In this document: positions 1-8,037 of the stretch, in pieces
Numbering within the stretch: the stretch's first letter is position 1
How the letters are laid out: every line of letters starts with the position of its first letter
Assembly (NCBI GenBank): GCA_002753735.1
Contig: PEAN01000013.1
Location: 6,625 to 70,624, forward strand
From: Magnetococcales bacterium DCbin4
GTDB taxonomy: Bacteria > Pseudomonadota > Magnetococcia > Magnetococcales > UBA8363
Direction: 5' to 3'
DNA length: 64,000 nucleotides
The notes under the pieces: model-generated
Databases searched by the model: none
Told to the model about the DNA's origin: nothing
Seen by the model: the letters and a program-made list of their open reading frames with translations, nothing else
Program-made: the position numbers and the translations under genes

Positions 1-50
1 AATCAAAACCCTGGGGGCAATCCCCCAGACCCCTTTTTTCTTTCAATAAT
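1..50 (-). repeat. Interspersed palindromic repeat unit (minus orientation)
   Basis: This is a copy of the dispersed repeat that recurs at 7783-7834, 7924-7976, 22347-22550 and 42359-42509. It contains CTGGGGGCAATCCCCCAG, a perfect hairpin, followed by a CCCC/T-run/CTTTCAATAAT tail. Read on the minus strand the order is ATTATTGAAAG, A-run, GGGG, hairpin. It lies before ribF and could also act as a terminator for an upstream gene that is outside the window. Confidence 0.75.
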
Positions 51-179
51 CCCGAACCGGGGTGGTACCCGGGCTGTTACTTCTTTTCCAATAAGATTGC
101 ATGGACCGCTGCCGTTGCCTGAAAGGACCCGGGGTGAACGGTGTGGATTCAGGCGTGGGCTGGAGCTATAGCATTCGGA

Positions 180-1112
180 ATGTACATCATTCGTGGCAAT
201 CTCAATATCGTCCCCCGGTTCAAGAAGGCGGTCGTGACCATCGGCAATTTCGATGGCGTCCATCGTGGACATCAGGCCATTTTTTCCCGTTTGCAATCCC
301 TTTCCCATGCCCATGGGGGGGCGCCACGGGTTGTCATCACCTTCGAACCGCACCCGAGAAGGTTTTTGGGCACCGATCAGTCGATGGCCAGAATCACCCG
401 TCTCGGGGTGAAGGTTCGCCGACTGGCCGAAGCGGGGGTCGATGCGGTGTTCATCCTCAGATTCAATCGGGACTTGGCGACCCTGTCGGCGGAAGAATTC
501 GTCCAACGCCATCTGGTTCAGGGACTCGGGGTCCGGGAAGTGTTGGTGGGTGAAAATTTCCGTTTCGGCTCGGGTGGCGAGGGTAACCTTGAAACGTTGC
601 GGCAATTGGGGGCACAACACGGGTTCGGGGTCCATGAGGAGCCGTTGATGCGGGTTGGGGATACGGTGATCTCCTCTTCGATGATCCGGGCGGCGGTGAT
701 GCGGGGCGATTTGGAACAGGCGGGCGTCATGTTGGGGCGACCTTTTGAAATGGAAGGACGGGTGATCGCGGGTGCGCGCAGGGGACGGACCCTGGGATTC
801 CCGACGGCCAACATCCCGGTCAGAAACATGTTGCACCCCCCTTTGGGGGCCTGGATCGTTCAGGGATGGGTGGCGGGTATTTGGCGCAAGGGTGTGGCCA
901 ATCTGGGGATCAATCCCACGTTTTCCCTGGAGTGGGTCAATCTTGAAACCCACCTGCTCGACTTTTCCGGTGATTTGTACCGCCAATGGTTGCGGGTTGA
1001 ATTTTTAAAGTTTATCCGTCCCGAGCAAAAGTTTTCAAATCTGGAAGCGTTGCAACGAAGAATTGCCCGGGATGTCCAGGAGGCGAAACATTACTTCTCA
1101 AGTACCGGTTGA
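180..1112 (+). CDS. ribF: Bifunctional riboflavin kinase / FAD synthetase
   Basis: RibF phosphorylates riboflavin to FMN and adenylates FMN to FAD in the cytoplasm. The N-terminal FAD-synthetase half shows TIGNFDGVHRGHQ (about residues 18-30), the HxGH-type nucleotidyl-transferase motif. The C-terminal riboflavin-kinase half has GRTLGFPTANI near residue 200. The 310-residue length is normal for the family. I chose the ATG at 180 because it gives the family-typical start (an IRG... stretch before TIGNFDG); an in-frame ATG at 141 would add 13 residues. ileS and lspA follow on the same strand, the usual ribF-ileS-lspA order, but a strong hairpin/T-run separates ribF from ileS. Confidence 0.95.
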   Translation: MYIIRGNLNIVPRFKKAVVTIGNFDGVHRGHQAIFSRLQSLSHAHGGAPRVVITFEPHPRRFLGTDQSMARITRLGVKVRRLAEAGVDAVFILRFNRDLATLSAEEFVQRHLVQGLGVREVLVGENFRFGSGGEGNLETLRQLGAQHGFGVHEEPLMRVGDTVISSSMIRAAVMRGDLEQAGVMLGRPFEMEGRVIAGARRGRTLGFPTANIPVRNMLHPPLGAWIVQGWVAGIWRKGVANLGINPTFSLEWVNLETHLLDFSGDLYRQWLRVEFLKFIRPEQKFSNLEALQRRIARDVQEAKHYFSSTG

Positions 1113-1165
1113 AGGGCCTGAGTCGTGACTGTTTCAGGGCGTGTTGGAATATTAATGGTCAGGGA

Positions 1166-1213
1166 GAAAAAGGGGATCAAACGAGTTTCGCCAAGGCGGA
1201 ACCCCTTTTTTTC
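1166..1213 (+). terminator. Rho-independent terminator between ribF and ileS
   Basis: GAAAAAGGGG (1166-1175) pairs with CCCCTTTTTTTC (1202-1213) around a GC-containing loop. The A and T tracts make it look bidirectional. It resembles a diverged member of the local repeat family. It suggests that ileS has its own promoter or is attenuated here. Confidence 0.7.
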
Positions 1214-1241
1214 TTAATCATCATCAGGAGTGAAACAGGCT

Positions 1242-4082
1242 GTGGATTACAAGGATACGGTGCTATTGCCCCAGACGGGGTTTGCCATGAAAGCCAATCT
1301 TTCCGCCCGCGAACCGGAACTGTTGAAAAAATGGCGGGAATTGAATCTATACCAACGCTTGCGGCAACAATCGGCGGGCCGGGAACCCTTCATTCTCCAT
1401 GATGGTCCACCGTACGCCAACGGCCACCTCCACATGGGGCACGCCATCAACAAGGTCCTCAAGGACATCATTGTCAAATCACGGCAGATGATGGGCTTTG
1501 ACGCCAATTATGTCCCGGGTTGGGATTGCCATGGACTGCCCATCGAAACCAAGGTGGAACAGGAACTCAAACAGGAAGGCAAAACCCGTGAATCGATCGC
1601 CATTGTCGCCTTCCGCCGGCGCTGCCGCGATTATGCCGGGCATTGGGTCGAGGTCCAGAAAGATGAATTCATCCGCCTGGGGGTGATTGGCAACTGGGAG
1701 CATCCCTACCGCACCATGGACTATGACTTCGAGGCGGAGATCGTCCGGGAACTGGGTCGGTTCCTCGCCAATGGCGGACTCTACAAGGGTTCCAAGCCGG
1801 TCTACTGGTGCGTCCATGATGTCACCGCCCTGGCTGAGGCGGAGGTGGAATATCAGGACCATACATCCCAGGCGATCTACGTCAAGTTTCCCCTGGCCGG
1901 GGGATCCTCCCTGGAAGACCTGGATCCGGCCCTGCGGGGGCGGATTTCGGTGGTCATCTGGACAACGACGGCCTGGACCGTTCCGGCCAATCTGGCCGTG
2001 GCACTCCATCCGCAATTGATCTATGTCGCCCTGGAAATTCTCGATCCCTGCGGTCACGCCAACCTTCGTGCAGGTGAACTTTTGATCGTGGCGGAAGGGT
2101 TGTGGGAATCGGTGGTGGATGCCATCGGCGTGGCACGGGACCGGGTTGCGGTGCGTGCCCGTATTCCCGGTGCGGCACTGGAAGGGCGCCGTTTCCGTCA
2201 CCCCTGGCTCGACCAGGATGCCCCCATCGTGCTGGGCGACCATGTGACGTTGGAGGCGGGTTCCGGCTGTGTCCACATCGCCCCCGGCCACGGGCATGAA
2301 GACTATGAAGTGGGTTTGCGTTATGGTCTGGATGCCTTCAATCCGGTCGATGACCGGGGTCGGTTCACCAGCGAAACCCCGGTGTTCTCCGGTGCGTTCA
2401 TCTTTACCGCCAACGGGGCCATCATCGATCATCTGGATCAGGGCGGCATGCTCCTCGGCCGTGCCCCGCTGCAACACAGTTATCCCCATTGCTGGCGTTG
2501 CCATCAACCGGTGATCATCCGTGCGACGCCGCAATGGTTCATCTCCATGGAACATGACGATCTGCGGCAAAAGGCTTTGTCGGCCATCCGTGCCACCCGT
2601 TGGATCCCCGCCTGGGGGGCGGACCGGATCTTCAACATGGTGCAGGGCCGTCCCGACTGGTGTGTCTCCCGGCAGCGGGCATGGGGGGTTCCGATCACGG
2701 TGATCTCCTGTAACGGTTGCGGAACCCACTGTACCGGGCCGGAGGTGATCGAAACGGTCGCTGCGGCGGTGGCGCGGGGGAGCGCTGATGTGTGGTTCGA
2801 AAAAGAAGCCCGTGAGTTCCTTCCTCAGGGATTCGTCTGCCCCAACTGTGGCGGGGAGGAGTTCCGCAAGGAGTCCGACATCCTGGATGTGTGGTTCGAC
2901 TCGGGCGTGACGCACGCGGCGGTGTTGGAAAATCATCGTCCCGAGGGTTGGGGGCTGCGCTGGCCCGCTGATCTGTATCTGGAAGGGTCCGATCAACATC
3001 GGGGTTGGTTCCACTCCAGCCTGCTGACCGCCATCGGTACCCGTGGTGCCGCTCCTTACCGTTCGGTCCTGACCCATGGGTTCGTGGTCGATGGCCGCGG
3101 ACGCAAAATGTCCAAATCCCTGGGCAATGTCCTGGCTCCCGAAAAGGTGATTCGGCAATACGGGGCCGATATCCTCAGAATGTGGGTCAGCGCTGAAGAT
3201 TATTCCGGGGATATCCGCATCTCCGATGAAATCCTCAAAGGATTGGCGGACGCCTACCGCAGGATACGCAATACGATGCGTTATCTCCTGGGCAATCTCC
3301 ATGGATTCGACCCCCGGCATGAAATCCCATGGTCTCAGATGCCATCCTTGGACCGCTGGGCATTGGATCGATTGGCCAACCTGATCGCCCAGGTGAAAAC
3401 CGCCTACGAAGAATATGCGTTTCACAGGGTCTATCAGGAGCTGCACTATTTTTGCGCCGTGGATATGGGGGCGTTCTATCTGGACATCCTGAAGGACCGG
3501 CTTTATTGCGATGCCGCTGATTCGGTGTCGCGGCGTTCGGCCCAGACGGTGCTGAACGCCATCCTGAACGCCCTGGTGCGGTTGATGGCCCCGATTCTGT
3601 CGTTCACCGCCGAGGAAATCTGGCATCACATGGAAGGGCGGTCCGGCGATTCGGTCCATCTGGAACCATTCCCCCCCAGCCGTCCCGAATGGCACAACGA
3701 TGATCTGGCGGCTACCTGGCGCCGTTTTCGCGAGGTGCGCGCCGAGGTGTACCGTCTGCTGGAAACCTTGCGCAACGAAAAGGTGATCGGTTCGTTCATG
3801 GAAGCCAAGGTGCGGTTTGTGGCAACCCGGGAATGGTGCGACTTCTTGAACTCCTTTGACGGACTGGCGAGGCTTTTGCTTGTAGCCCATGTGGAAGTCG
3901 TCGTCCGGGAGGATCTGGCGGGGCGGGAGACGGGTCTGGCCGGGTTACTGGTGGAAGCGGTGCGTTCCGATGGCGCGAAGTGTCAACGTTGCTGGAACTG
4001 GGGGACCGATGTCATGGGAGCGCCAGGATTGGAACTGTGTCCCCGGTGTACCGGGGTGGTGGCGGGCCTGGGGTTGTTATGA
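1242..4082 (+). CDS. ileS: Isoleucyl-tRNA synthetase
   Basis: This class I aminoacyl-tRNA synthetase charges tRNA-Ile. The signature HIGH-type motif is GPPYANGHLHMGHA (about residues 54-67) and the KMSKS loop is visible as KMSKSLGNV near residue 625. An editing (CP1) domain lies between them. The C-terminal zinc knuckle has CQRCWNW and CPRC. The 946-residue size matches the bacterial family. A GTG at 1242, 11 nt after AGGAG, gives an N terminus like the E. coli protein (DYK.T..LP.TGF); a GTG at 1230 is the alternative and would add four residues. The stop overlaps the lspA start by four bases, so the two are translationally coupled. Confidence 0.97.
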   Translation: MDYKDTVLLPQTGFAMKANLSAREPELLKKWRELNLYQRLRQQSAGREPFILHDGPPYANGHLHMGHAINKVLKDIIVKSRQMMGFDANYVPGWDCHGLPIETKVEQELKQEGKTRESIAIVAFRRRCRDYAGHWVEVQKDEFIRLGVIGNWEHPYRTMDYDFEAEIVRELGRFLANGGLYKGSKPVYWCVHDVTALAEAEVEYQDHTSQAIYVKFPLAGGSSLEDLDPALRGRISVVIWTTTAWTVPANLAVALHPQLIYVALEILDPCGHANLRAGELLIVAEGLWESVVDAIGVARDRVAVRARIPGAALEGRRFRHPWLDQDAPIVLGDHVTLEAGSGCVHIAPGHGHEDYEVGLRYGLDAFNPVDDRGRFTSETPVFSGAFIFTANGAIIDHLDQGGMLLGRAPLQHSYPHCWRCHQPVIIRATPQWFISMEHDDLRQKALSAIRATRWIPAWGADRIFNMVQGRPDWCVSRQRAWGVPITVISCNGCGTHCTGPEVIETVAAAVARGSADVWFEKEAREFLPQGFVCPNCGGEEFRKESDILDVWFDSGVTHAAVLENHRPEGWGLRWPADLYLEGSDQHRGWFHSSLLTAIGTRGAAPYRSVLTHGFVVDGRGRKMSKSLGNVLAPEKVIRQYGADILRMWVSAEDYSGDIRISDEILKGLADAYRRIRNTMRYLLGNLHGFDPRHEIPWSQMPSLDRWALDRLANLIAQVKTAYEEYAFHRVYQELHYFCAVDMGAFYLDILKDRLYCDAADSVSRRSAQTVLNAILNALVRLMAPILSFTAEEIWHHMEGRSGDSVHLEPFPPSRPEWHNDDLAATWRRFREVRAEVYRLLETLRNEKVIGSFMEAKVRFVATREWCDFLNSFDGLARLLLVAHVEVVVREDLAGRETGLAGLLVEAVRSDGAKCQRCWNWGTDVMGAPGLELCPRCTGVVAGLGLL

Positions 4083-4576
4083 AACCATGGGGTGGGGATC
4101 AACGGGGACTGCTGATTGGGATTCCCTTGGCGTTGCTGGTCTTCGTCGCGGACCAAGTGTCCAAATGGCTGGCGGTGGTGCAGTTGGCCGATGGTCGCCG
4201 CATCGTCCTCTGGGAGCATTTTTTCGATCTGGTATTGGTCTATAATGTCGGTGCCGCATTTGGCATGTTTCAAAATCTGGCTGCGTTGTGGCGCAATTTC
4301 ATTCTGGGAGGGATCGCTTTGGGGGCGGTGGTGGCCATCGTCATCATACTGGGGCGGACAACCGGTCTGTGGCTTATCGGCGGGATGGCCTGCATCCTGG
4401 GCGGGGCACTGGGCAATCTGGTGGACCGGGTGCGTCTGGGAAAGGTGGTGGACTTTCTTCATGTCCATTGGCATGATCTTTCCTGGCCGGTGTTCAATCT
4501 TGCCGACAGTGCCATTTCGCTGGGAGTCGCCATGCTCTTGTTGGATTATTTCCTGAATGAAGAGAAAGGGAATTAA
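4079..4576 (+). CDS. lspA: Lipoprotein signal peptidase (signal peptidase II)
   Basis: LspA is an inner-membrane aspartyl protease that cleaves prolipoprotein signal peptides after diacylglyceryl transfer. It has four hydrophobic segments. Visible family motifs are NVGAAFG, GNLVDR with VVDF, and FNLADSAI; the conserved Asp residues of the last two provide the catalytic dyad. Length is 165 residues, normal for the family. The ATG at 4079 overlaps the ileS stop (ATGA). A lipoprotein gene follows directly after the terminator, giving a possible local substrate. Confidence 0.95.
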   Translation: MKPWGGDQRGLLIGIPLALLVFVADQVSKWLAVVQLADGRRIVLWEHFFDLVLVYNVGAAFGMFQNLAALWRNFILGGIALGAVVAIVIILGRTTGLWLIGGMACILGGALGNLVDRVRLGKVVDFLHVHWHDLSWPVFNLADSAISLGVAMLLLDYFLNEEKGN

Positions 4577-4579
4577 GAC

Positions 4580-4639
4580 AAAAAAGGGGTCTGGGAGCAA
4601 TCCCCCGTCATCCTGAGCGATGGTGGGAACCTTTTTTTT
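4580..4639 (+). terminator. Terminator / degenerate repeat unit after lspA
   Basis: AAAAAAGGGGT (4580-4590) can pair with the AACCTTTTTTTT stretch ending at 4639. The sequence between contains GGGAGCAATCCC, recognisable as the hairpin core of the dispersed repeat family. It probably ends the ribF-ileS-lspA transcript. Confidence 0.6.
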
Positions 4640-4672
4640 CTTGATCGTTTCACGGCTTTGGAAGGAGGCGGC

Positions 4673-5044
4673 ATGAGACGGCTCGGAAAGGTGATGATGC
4701 TTGTGGTGGGGTGTGGATTGCTGGGAGGATGTTCCAGTTCCGTTTCCCTTCCCTGGGAGCAGGATTTGCTCGATCCGGGGCGGGTTGCAACCCGCGAACC
4801 TTTGGAAATTCCTCCTGATCTGAGTGAATTGCCCAATCCAGATGTCAAAAAGAAGGAAGAATCCCCCCTGGAACCCTGGGTCAGTCCCGATGTGTCGGCG
4901 GGCAAGGGCGGGGGAACCCGGGAAGGTCGCAATGATCGGCTTCCTTTTGCCATTCCCACCGTCCGTGAGGATAAGGAAGGTTTGTCCCGCAATGAAAAAG
5001 AAAACCTGCCCGGTTGGATGGACGCGCCGATCAAGGCGCATTGA
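4673..5044 (+). CDS. Small outer-membrane lipoprotein, DUF3035/BamF-like
   Basis: This is a 123-residue secreted lipoprotein. A basic N terminus (MRRLGK) precedes a hydrophobic stretch and a lipobox LLGGC at about residues 17-21. The mature part is Pro- and charge-rich with no further hydrophobic segment. The early mature motif TREPLEIPPDL resembles the ..TRAPL.VPPDF segment of the alphaproteobacterial DUF3035 family, the BamF subunit of the outer-membrane assembly complex; that link is by motif only. A good Shine-Dalgarno (GGAAGGAGG) precedes the ATG. The 3' end overlaps the start of the M16 peptidase gene by about 50 bases, so the two are probably co-translated. Confidence 0.75.
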   Translation: MRRLGKVMMLVVGCGLLGGCSSSVSLPWEQDLLDPGRVATREPLEIPPDLSELPNPDVKKKEESPLEPWVSPDVSAGKGGGTREGRNDRLPFAIPTVREDKEGLSRNEKENLPGWMDAPIKAH

Positions 5045-6368
5045 GTTTGGCCCCGCCATTTTGGCGCTGATCCTGGTCCTGACTGCAACCCGGGGCGGCG
5101 ATGCCCTGGGGTGGGAGTCGGAGGATCTGTCCCTGGAGAATGGATTGCGGGTCATCCTGGTGAAAGAATCCAAAGCCCCGGTCGTCGTGACCCAGGTGTG
5201 GTATCGGGTGGGGGCGGCGGATGAAGTGGATGGCAAAACGGGGCTGGCCCACATGTTGGAACACATGATGTTCCAGGGAACCCGCGACATCCCTCCCGGT
5301 GAATACAGCCGGATCATCGCCCGGCATGGGGGCGAGGACAACGCCTCGACGGCATGGGACTACACCAACTATTGGTCCCGGTTGTCGTCCGATCAACTGG
5401 ATCTGGCGCTCCGCCTCGAAGCGGACCGCATGCGCCATCTGGTCCTTGATCCGCGCCGCTTCGAATCGGAGAACCAGGTTGTGCGCGAAGAGCGCCGCAC
5501 CCGGACCGATTCCAATCCCCAGGGGCGCTATTATGAAAAATTCCGCCATTTTTTCTTCCAGAACCACCCCTATGGCCGTCCCGTCATCGGTTGGATGAAT
5601 GAGATTGAGCACCATACCCTCAAGGATCTGGAAGCCTGGTATCGGGGCCATTATTCCCCGGATAACGCCATCCTCGTGATCGTCGGGGATGTCGATTTCG
5701 CCCAGGCCAAGGCGCAGGTCCGTACTCATTTCGGCAGCATCGAACCGGCGGGCCGCACGGTCACGAGGGATCTTGCCGCATGGCCTCCGATTACGGGTGG
5801 CAGGCGCATGGTCCACAAGGATCCCCACGTCATGGCCCCCCTGGTACAGATCTCCTGGCCTGCCGCATCCTTGACCCATGGCAATTCCCGTGATGTCCAT
5901 GCCCTCGATCTGTTGGCGGCCATTCTCGGCGGCAGTGGTTCCAGCCGGTTGTATCGTCGGGTCGTCGTCGAACAGCAAAAGGCCATATCGATACAAACCC
6001 AGTACAACGGATCGTCCCTGGGGGTCGAAACCTTCGACATCTATGCCGATCCCCCCGATGGCCAGGCGGTGGCCGCCCTGGAGCAGTCGTTGTTGGCCGA
6101 GGTTGATGCGTTGATGACCACCTTGTTGACCGATGAGGAGTTGCAACGGGCGAAAAATGGTTTGCTGGCTGAGCGGATTTATGCCCGGGATGCCATCGAT
6201 CATCTGGCGTCGATGATTGGTCGTTTGAGCGTCAATGGGGTCGATTGGCGGCAGGAAGTGGAGGGGTATCCCCGGAAAATCCAGGAAGTGACTGCGGAAC
6301 GGATTCGCGAGGTTGCGTCCCGCTATCTGACACGGGATAAAGCGGTGATCGGGATTTTGACGCCATGA
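4992..6368 (+). CDS. M16 family zinc metallopeptidase, catalytic subunit (secreted)
   Basis: This is a 458-residue pitrilysin-type peptidase acting outside the cytoplasm. The start at 4992 gives a basic N terminus, a hydrophobic stretch (AILALILVLTA) and a likely signal-peptide cut near GDALG. The inverted zinc motif HMLEH (HxxEH) lies near residue 80, and the third ligand region is ENQVVREERR about 77 residues later. It is therefore the catalytic partner of a two-gene M16 pair of the alpha/beta mitochondrial-processing-peptidase type. AGGAAGG sits about 11 nt before the ATG. It overlaps the lipoprotein gene upstream and, by ATGA, the second M16 gene downstream. Confidence 0.9.
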   Translation: MKKKTCPVGWTRRSRRIEFGPAILALILVLTATRGGDALGWESEDLSLENGLRVILVKESKAPVVVTQVWYRVGAADEVDGKTGLAHMLEHMMFQGTRDIPPGEYSRIIARHGGEDNASTAWDYTNYWSRLSSDQLDLALRLEADRMRHLVLDPRRFESENQVVREERRTRTDSNPQGRYYEKFRHFFFQNHPYGRPVIGWMNEIEHHTLKDLEAWYRGHYSPDNAILVIVGDVDFAQAKAQVRTHFGSIEPAGRTVTRDLAAWPPITGGRRMVHKDPHVMAPLVQISWPAASLTHGNSRDVHALDLLAAILGGSGSSRLYRRVVVEQQKAISIQTQYNGSSLGVETFDIYADPPDGQAVAALEQSLLAEVDALMTTLLTDEELQRAKNGLLAERIYARDAIDHLASMIGRLSVNGVDWRQEVEGYPRKIQEVTAERIREVASRYLTRDKAVIGILTP

Positions 6369-7690
6369 AACGATGGATTGCCTTTTGGCTGGTATGGATG
6401 GCGTGGACGGGTCCGGGACTTCTTCATGCGGCAACGTCCCTGGGAGAGGCTCGTTCCTTCCAGACCCGGGGGGGGATCCGGGTTTTTCTGGTGGAAAATC
6501 ATGCCAATCCCATGGTGGAAATCAACCTGCTCACCCGTGGGGGTTCGGCGTTTGATCCCAAAGGCAGGGATGGTGTGGCCTATCTGACGGCCTGGATGTT
6601 CAACGAAGGGGCGGGGGGGATGGATTCCGAAACCTTTCGTGCCCGTCTGGATGATCGTGGCATTCAAATGGATGGTAATGCCAACAGGGATACGCTGGAA
6701 GTCAACCTGACGACCCTTTCGGAGCATCTGGAAGAGGCGGTTCATCTGTTGGCCTTGGCGGTGACTGAACCTCGCTTCGATCCCAAGGATTTTGCCCGGG
6801 GGCAACAGGAATGCATTGCCAACGCAAAACAAAACCGTGAGCAGGCCGAGTGGCTGGCGGGGGTGCGGTTGAATGCCATGATGTTTGCCGGTCATCCGTA
6901 TGCGCATCCCCCTACCGGCACCGAAGAACCTTTGGCCCGGATCACCCTGAATGATGTCCGGCAATTCCATGTCAAAAGTTTCCGCGCACCTCAGATGGTG
7001 CTGGCGGTGGCTGGCGATGTGACCCCGTCGGCCCTCGAATCCTTGTTGGAACGGTATCTGGGGGGGGTCGATTCCCGTCCTTCACCGCATGGGGCGATCC
7101 CCGAGACCCCTTCGGCGAAGGTTGGGGAGGCCGTCCATCTGACGATGGAGAGTCCCCAGACGGCCATTCAGATGGGGCGGGTCGCCATGGACCGGGAGGA
7201 TGCCGATTATTATCCCATGCTGGTTTTGAATCAGCTTTTGGGTGGGCCCGGGTTGACCAGCCGTCTGAATCAGGAAATTCGAGAAAAGCGTGGATTGACC
7301 TATGGCGTTCACTCCCAGTTCAGCCCACTGGAGATGAAAGGTCCGTTCATGGTGATGATGAACACCAAGACCGAATCGGTTGCTGAAGCACTCGGTTTGA
7401 TTCGGGAACAGATGCGGATCGTCGTCAGGGAAGGGGTTGGGGAAGAGGAATTGACGGATGTCAAACGGTATCTGGTCCAATCTTTTCCCTTGAATCTTGA
7501 CACCTTGAAGAAGCAGGCTGCGACCTGGAGTCTGATTGGTTATTACCGGCGAGGTGTCGATTATTTGCGGCGTTGGCCCGAGCGGGTCGAGGGGGTACGC
7601 CGGGAGGATGTCGCCCGTGTGGCACGGCGCATGCTGGATCCAGACCATTACTTTACGGTAACCGTAGGCAAGCGTGCGGAAAAAAAATAA
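6365..7690 (+). CDS. M16 family peptidase-like protein, non-catalytic partner (secreted)
   Basis: This is a 441-residue secreted M16 homologue with a signal peptide (AFWLVWMAWTGPGLLHAA). At the place where HxxEH would be there is only AYLTAWMFNEGAGG, so the zinc site is absent. The C-terminal half retains the family hallmark of the non-catalytic subunit, an aromatic/basic substrate-binding segment around IGYYRRGVDYL. Pairs of one catalytic and one inactive M16 protein are common in Gram-negative bacteria and assemble as heterodimers. The ATGA overlap with the upstream gene supports stoichiometric expression. A dense block of palindromic repeats follows. Confidence 0.9.
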   Translation: MKRWIAFWLVWMAWTGPGLLHAATSLGEARSFQTRGGIRVFLVENHANPMVEINLLTRGGSAFDPKGRDGVAYLTAWMFNEGAGGMDSETFRARLDDRGIQMDGNANRDTLEVNLTTLSEHLEEAVHLLALAVTEPRFDPKDFARGQQECIANAKQNREQAEWLAGVRLNAMMFAGHPYAHPPTGTEEPLARITLNDVRQFHVKSFRAPQMVLAVAGDVTPSALESLLERYLGGVDSRPSPHGAIPETPSAKVGEAVHLTMESPQTAIQMGRVAMDREDADYYPMLVLNQLLGGPGLTSRLNQEIREKRGLTYGVHSQFSPLEMKGPFMVMMNTKTESVAEALGLIREQMRIVVREGVGEEELTDVKRYLVQSFPLNLDTLKKQAATWSLIGYYRRGVDYLRRWPERVEGVRREDVARVARRMLDPDHYFTVTVGKRAEKK

Positions 7691-7980
7691 TGATCAAGAA
7701 AAAAAAAGGGTTTGGCGGATTGTCCCCAGGGGTTTTGATTTTAGAAATAAAGGTAACTGCCCAGGAACCTCCCCGGGTCGGGATTATTGAAAGAAAAAAG
7801 GGGTCTTAAGGGATGGCCCCCAGGGTTTTGACTTCAAGGATCGATCAAAACCATAAAAGAAGAACCTTGGGGGACTTCGTCCCCCAAACCCCCTGTGGGG
7901 GATGTAAAAACAAAGTCAAAATCCAAGTCAAAGTCCTGGGGGCAATCCCTTAAGACCCCTTTTTTCTTTCAATAATTTTT
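7690..7980. repeat. Composite palindromic repeat block between the M16 operon and gspL
   Basis: This fills most of the 348-base gap before gspL. Unit a (about 7690-7745) and unit b (7783-7834) are in plus orientation; unit c (7924-7976) is inverted. Units b and c are about 50-base arms of an almost perfect inverted repeat (ATTATTGAAAGAAAAAAGG..., then TTAAGGGAT.GCCCCCAGG). The loop between them holds a perfect small hairpin, TTGGGGGAC-TTC-GTCCCCCAA (7867-7887). Long A- and T-tracts at the outer ends make both directions terminator-like. I see no gene in the block. The remaining 7981-8037 shows nothing I can name. Confidence 0.8.
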
Positions 7981-8037
7981 TTAAATGTCAACAAGCCTAA
8001 GGGTTTTGCTTCCTGCCCAAAGGGCATCCTGTTCTGG

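Noticed and set aside
1479-3890. An 803-codon open frame on the minus strand opposite ileS
   Set aside because: It is the antisense shadow of the clearly recognisable isoleucyl-tRNA synthetase gene, and its translation is His/Gly/Gln-rich without any family motif.
5031-6434. A 467-codon minus-strand open frame opposite the first M16 gene
   Set aside because: It is a high-GC antisense shadow; no motif, signal or start context, while the plus strand encodes the HxxEH peptidase.
7573-7809. Small frames ending in IERKKGS near several repeats
   Set aside because: The shared peptide is only the translation of the palindromic repeat (ATTATTGAAAGAAAAAAGG); it is not a conserved protein family.
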